Shown here in pieces: positions 61,598 through 64,000 of a stretch of DNA of 64,000 nt. The stretch spans positions 96,299-160,298 of the forward strand of contig NZ_CAOS01000009.1 of NCBI RefSeq assembly GCF_000315365.1, given 5' to 3'. The notes beneath the pieces were generated by a model, which was given only the letters and a program-made list of their open reading frames with translations, did no database searches and was not told the origin of the DNA. The DNA comes from Desulforamulus hydrothermalis Lam5 = DSM 18033 (GTDB lineage Bacteria; Bacillota; Desulfotomaculia; Desulfotomaculales; Desulfotomaculaceae). The position numbers and the translations under genes are program-made. The stretch's first letter is position 1. Each line of letters starts with the position of its first letter.

Positions 61598-61806
61598 GGT
61601 GGTTTTATGATCCCCTGCCGGCGACTTGTCGAAGCACCGGTCACAGCACTTGATGAGCGTAGGAGCCATTGGGGTGGCGCCCACAGGACGTGGGCGCCAG
61701 CCGAACCGGGCCAGGATGGCCCGTTTGAGGCGACCCCAAGGGCGACCGGAGCGAATCATAGTGCTGTCGGTGCGTAGACCGGAGCCAAAGGGTATCATAA
61801 ACCACC
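61598..61806 (+). ncRNA. Candidate structured RNA with CAGGA(C/U)G hairpin loops
   Basis: Nested complementary segments: closing stem GGTGGTTTTATGAT (61598-61611)/ATCATAAACCACC (61794-61806); second stem GCACCG and ACAGCACT (61634-61650)/AGTGCTGTCGGTGC (61760-61773); third TTGGGGT (61669-61675)/ACCCCAA (61733-61739). At the tip are two perfect hairpins: GGCGCCCAC/GTGGGCGCC with loop AGGAC (61676-61698) and CGGGCC/GGCCCG with loop AGGAT (61707-61723). Followed by a true terminator. No plausible protein. The loops match the CsrB repeat consensus. Family not recognised; a repetitive element is the alternative. Confidence 0.6.
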
Positions 61807-61836
61807 GAAACCACCGATAATGTTTGCCCACACTCT

Positions 61837-61865
61837 GAAACCCCGCCACGGCGGGGTTTCTTTTT
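61837..61865 (+). terminator. Terminator of the structured RNA (copy 2)
   Basis: GAAACCCCGCC/GGCGGGGTTTC followed by TTTTTT. Same 26 bases as copy 1 at 61541 but with a T run. Confidence 0.9.
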
Positions 61866-61966
61866 ACAACAGATATTCTCAAATACGGCAAATATTTTAA
61901 CCGGAGATTAAAAAAGGGAAGATTTATGCCTTACATCAACAGGCTGTCATAATGCGCAGGTTAAAT

Positions 61967-62119
61967 CTAATTAACTTCTGACAAATCAGATTCGCTCTTG
62001 CCCATGGCAAAGAATTTTTTCATAATTTCCGCAATCAATTTGCTGGTTTCCACTTCATCGTGAACATTACATTGATCCATTTTGGCCTGAGCCCAGGCGG
62101 AAAATTCGCTCATCGTCAT
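61967..62119 (-). CDS. Hypothetical 50-aa protein
   Basis: ATG at 62119 after GGAGGG. Helical, acidic: SEFSAWAQAKMDQCNVHDEV and LIAEIMKKFFAMG. No family recognised. Single-gene unit on the minus strand. Confidence 0.6.
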   Translation of the reverse strand: MTMSEFSAWAQAKMDQCNVHDEVETSKLIAEIMKKFFAMGKSESDLSEVN

Positions 62120-62550
62120 AATAAATCCCTCCACAATTATTGTAGTCGCACAGAATAACAACTGTCGCCGAAAGGGGTATCTTGCAGTTGGTGCTTGCTA
62201 CCAGGTTGCCCGATAAATACTGCATCTCAAACCATCAGTGACAAAATATTAGCGGTTTGATGAATAAGTAGGGGCAACACCTCCTGAGAATTTTACTAAA
62301 AAAATTCCCCCAAACCCCTTGCCATAGCGCTGCCTGAGTGCTACAATAATCGTGAAGGTAGTGACAACTGCAACGGTTGTCGAAGCGATTGTTGTAACAC
62401 TATATTATATTTTTATACCAGGGCGCTGATAGCCTTGGTTAGATCTGTTTGGTGGGGATTTTGCCTTGATACTAGCACAAATTTATAATTAATACAATGG
62501 CAATTTATTTTTATTATACCAAAATTGACAACTTAGACATGACAAAACTT
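62120..62550. other. Gene-free stretch before the second ISL3 copy
   Basis: No gene. Contains a GACAAC/GTTGTC hairpin at about 62360-62380 and AT-rich DNA. Nothing else recognised. Confidence 0.5.
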
Positions 62551-62586
62551 AAACCCCGTTCGCTGCAGTGAACGGGGTTTAAGTTT
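62545..62586. terminator. 17-bp perfect inverted repeat
   Basis: Arms AAACTTAAACCCCGTTC and GAACGGGGTTTAAGTTT around CGCTGCA-like centre. Strong bidirectional terminator-type palindrome 14 bases before the IS end. Confidence 0.65.
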
Positions 62587-62600
62587 GCCAATAAAAACTT

Positions 62601-63300
62601 GGCTCTAAAATAAATGTTGGGGTGACAGGAAAAAGAAAAGCATTTGGTCGAATACCTTAGTCGCCAAACCAAACCCTCAAAGAGGAGGTATTCTTCCAAA
62701 TGCAATTTCAGTCTATCAGAAATTTTATTAATTTGAAAGATGTTATTATTAGCAATGTTGAGCATTTTGACAGCCACTCTGAAATCTCTCTATCAATGCC
62801 CGTTAGACCCCATAAGTGCCCTGCTTGTGGGACATTAACTAAATCTATCCATGACTACCGAACTCAAAAGATTAAGGATATTCCCTGGCTAAATAAACCC
62901 CTTTACTTAATATATCGCAAGCGACGATATAACTGCCGTAAATGTAACAAGAAGTTTTACGAACAAGTTGACTTTATCGGTAAATATCAAAGAATGACTA
63001 AACGACTGATTATGGCCGTTGTGGATAGGCTCCGCTCAAACTCCAGTATGTGCTCTGTCGCTGATGATTTTTCTCTCTCTCCATGTACTATCACTAGAAT
63101 CTTTGATTACCTATCCTATAGCCTTAAGGAATTGCCTACTGTCCTCTCTATTGATGAGTTTAAAGGCACTACTGACAAAGGTAAATACCATTGCATTCTG
63201 GCTGGAACCCATTTAGTTCCAAAGTCCCTGGACTCCTTGAAAGGCCTACCCCAGGATATCTGGTTAGCTTCTTTAAAAAGTTTAAATAATCTCGAATAAG
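62601..63300 (+). mobile_element. ISL3-family element, second copy (3' part unreadable)
   Basis: Left end GGCTCTAAAATAAATG and the following ~600 bases match the complete copy at 47803 almost perfectly. From about 63200 single-base insertions and changes accumulate and the right end cannot be found. Confidence 0.9.
62700..63299 (+). pseudogene. ISL3 transposase, apparent truncation
   Basis: Identical to the intact transposase for about 165 residues except Phe to Ser at the DDF(F/S)LSP site, then frame-shifted after CILAG. The shifts occur where the sequence quality collapses, so the truncation is probably a sequencing artefact, not a real mutation. Confidence 0.8.
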
Positions 63301-64000
63301 GGTAAATATTGTTGTTAATTGAATGGTGGGGGCCCTTATAAAGCGGGCTGCCGAAACTGGTTTTTCCAAACCCCTCCAATTGTTTTTGATACCTTTTCCC
63401 TACCACAAAAAAACGCCTTTTGGGGTATTTGAAAAAGGCAAAAAAAACTGGTTCTAGCATTCTTTTTACCTTTTTAAAAAACACCGAAATTTTAAAAATC
63501 ACACCCCTGAAACCTCCCTCCTCCCCACAACCCCGAAAAATTTAAACGGATGGATTTAAAAATCAAAAATTGGCCCACCTCTCCTTTTTTTTTAAAGAAT
63601 GAACCTTTAAAGTTTTTTTTATTTTTTTTAAAAAGAAAAAATTCTCTGGGTTTTTTTTATAAGGGAAAAATTTTTCTTTTTGAAAAACAAAAACTAAAAA
63701 ATATAAAACCCGTGGGGGTAAAATTTCTTTTTAAAAAAAAAATTAAAAAACAAAAAAAAAATATTTTACCACCCTTGGGTAAATTAAAAATACTGTAAAA
63801 AGAGAGAAAAAGACAGAAAAAAATATCAAAAAATCTTTTTTTTGATGTTTGCCCCCTCTTATCACAAAAAAGGGGGGGGGGGGGTGTAGAAGAAAGGGAC
63901 ACACAAAACAACACAAAAAAAAAATAAAATAAATACACTCTCCACACAAACCCGCAACAGATAAGTGTCTCTTTGTTGTTGGTGGTTTGTTTTTTTATGA
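63200..64000. other. Low-quality contig end
   Basis: Sequence drifts from recognisable IS into stretched homopolymers (long A and T runs, a G run near 63870) with abnormal composition. Frames here (for example 63550-63798) encode only Lys/Phe-rich strings. No biology should be read from it. Confidence 0.85.

Noticed and set aside
61626..61820. Arg/Pro-rich 64-codon frame inside the candidate RNA
   Set aside because: No ribosome site; composition reflects the GC-rich hairpins.

Overview
The window looks like a draft contig from a Gram-positive, spore-forming sulfate reducer of the Desulfotomaculum/Desulforamulus type (Peptococcaceae). The main evidence is a complete dissimilatory sulfate activation and APS reduction cluster on the right: hdrC-hdrB, sat, aprB-aprA and qmoA-qmoB, with no qmoC. 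That arrangement, with soluble HdrBC-like proteins in place of the membrane subunit, is known for Gram-positive sulfate reducers. Firmicute-type ribosome binding sites, frequent TTG/GTG starts, YlbF, YwiC-like and DUF1540 proteins agree.

Layout. 1-2638: host DNA with the 5' tip of a leftward gene, a dUTPase with a four-cysteine N-terminal extension, and tRNA-Phe, -Gly, -Cys, -Gly, -Asp and -Leu(UAA) around two unknown genes. 2578-41577: a siphovirus-type prophage integrated in tRNA-Leu, bounded by a 61-bp perfect direct repeat. It reads integrase and repressor leftward, then rightward early regulators, recombination (Gp157, ERF, SSB), helicase, primase-helicase, a probable iteron origin, a sigma-like gene broken by an IS21 element, terminases, HK97-type head genes (with an IS110-family insertion), tail genes, fibre genes, holins and amidase, and two cargo genes on the opposite strand. 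Two IS insertions and a frameshifted fibre gene suggest the prophage is decaying. 41578-42375: the original tRNA-Leu terminator followed by a truncated group II intron. 42375-51367: host genes (sodium:solute symporter, two FluC/CrcB subunits with UspA, YwiC-like, an ISL3 element, an orphan response regulator, YlbF, YkgJ). 51713-61566: sulfate reduction genes in several units with long structured leaders. 61598-61865: a candidate structured RNA. 62601-end: a second ISL3 copy that dissolves into unreliable sequence at the contig end.

How it works together: Sat makes APS from sulfate, AprBA reduces APS to sulfite, and QmoAB with HdrCB probably passes electrons to AprBA. In the prophage, a XRE repressor and Cro-like protein face each other across a set of dyad operators that recur next to attR. 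The phage also carries an orphan Spo0A DNA-binding domain and a sporulation-like sigma factor.

Most notable leads: a structured RNA after qmoB whose two perfect hairpins present CAGGA(C/U)G loops, the signature of CsrA-binding RNAs; the phage Spo0A effector domain; repressor dyads at both prophage ends; paired integrase arm-site candidates; and a candidate bridge RNA in the IS110-family element.
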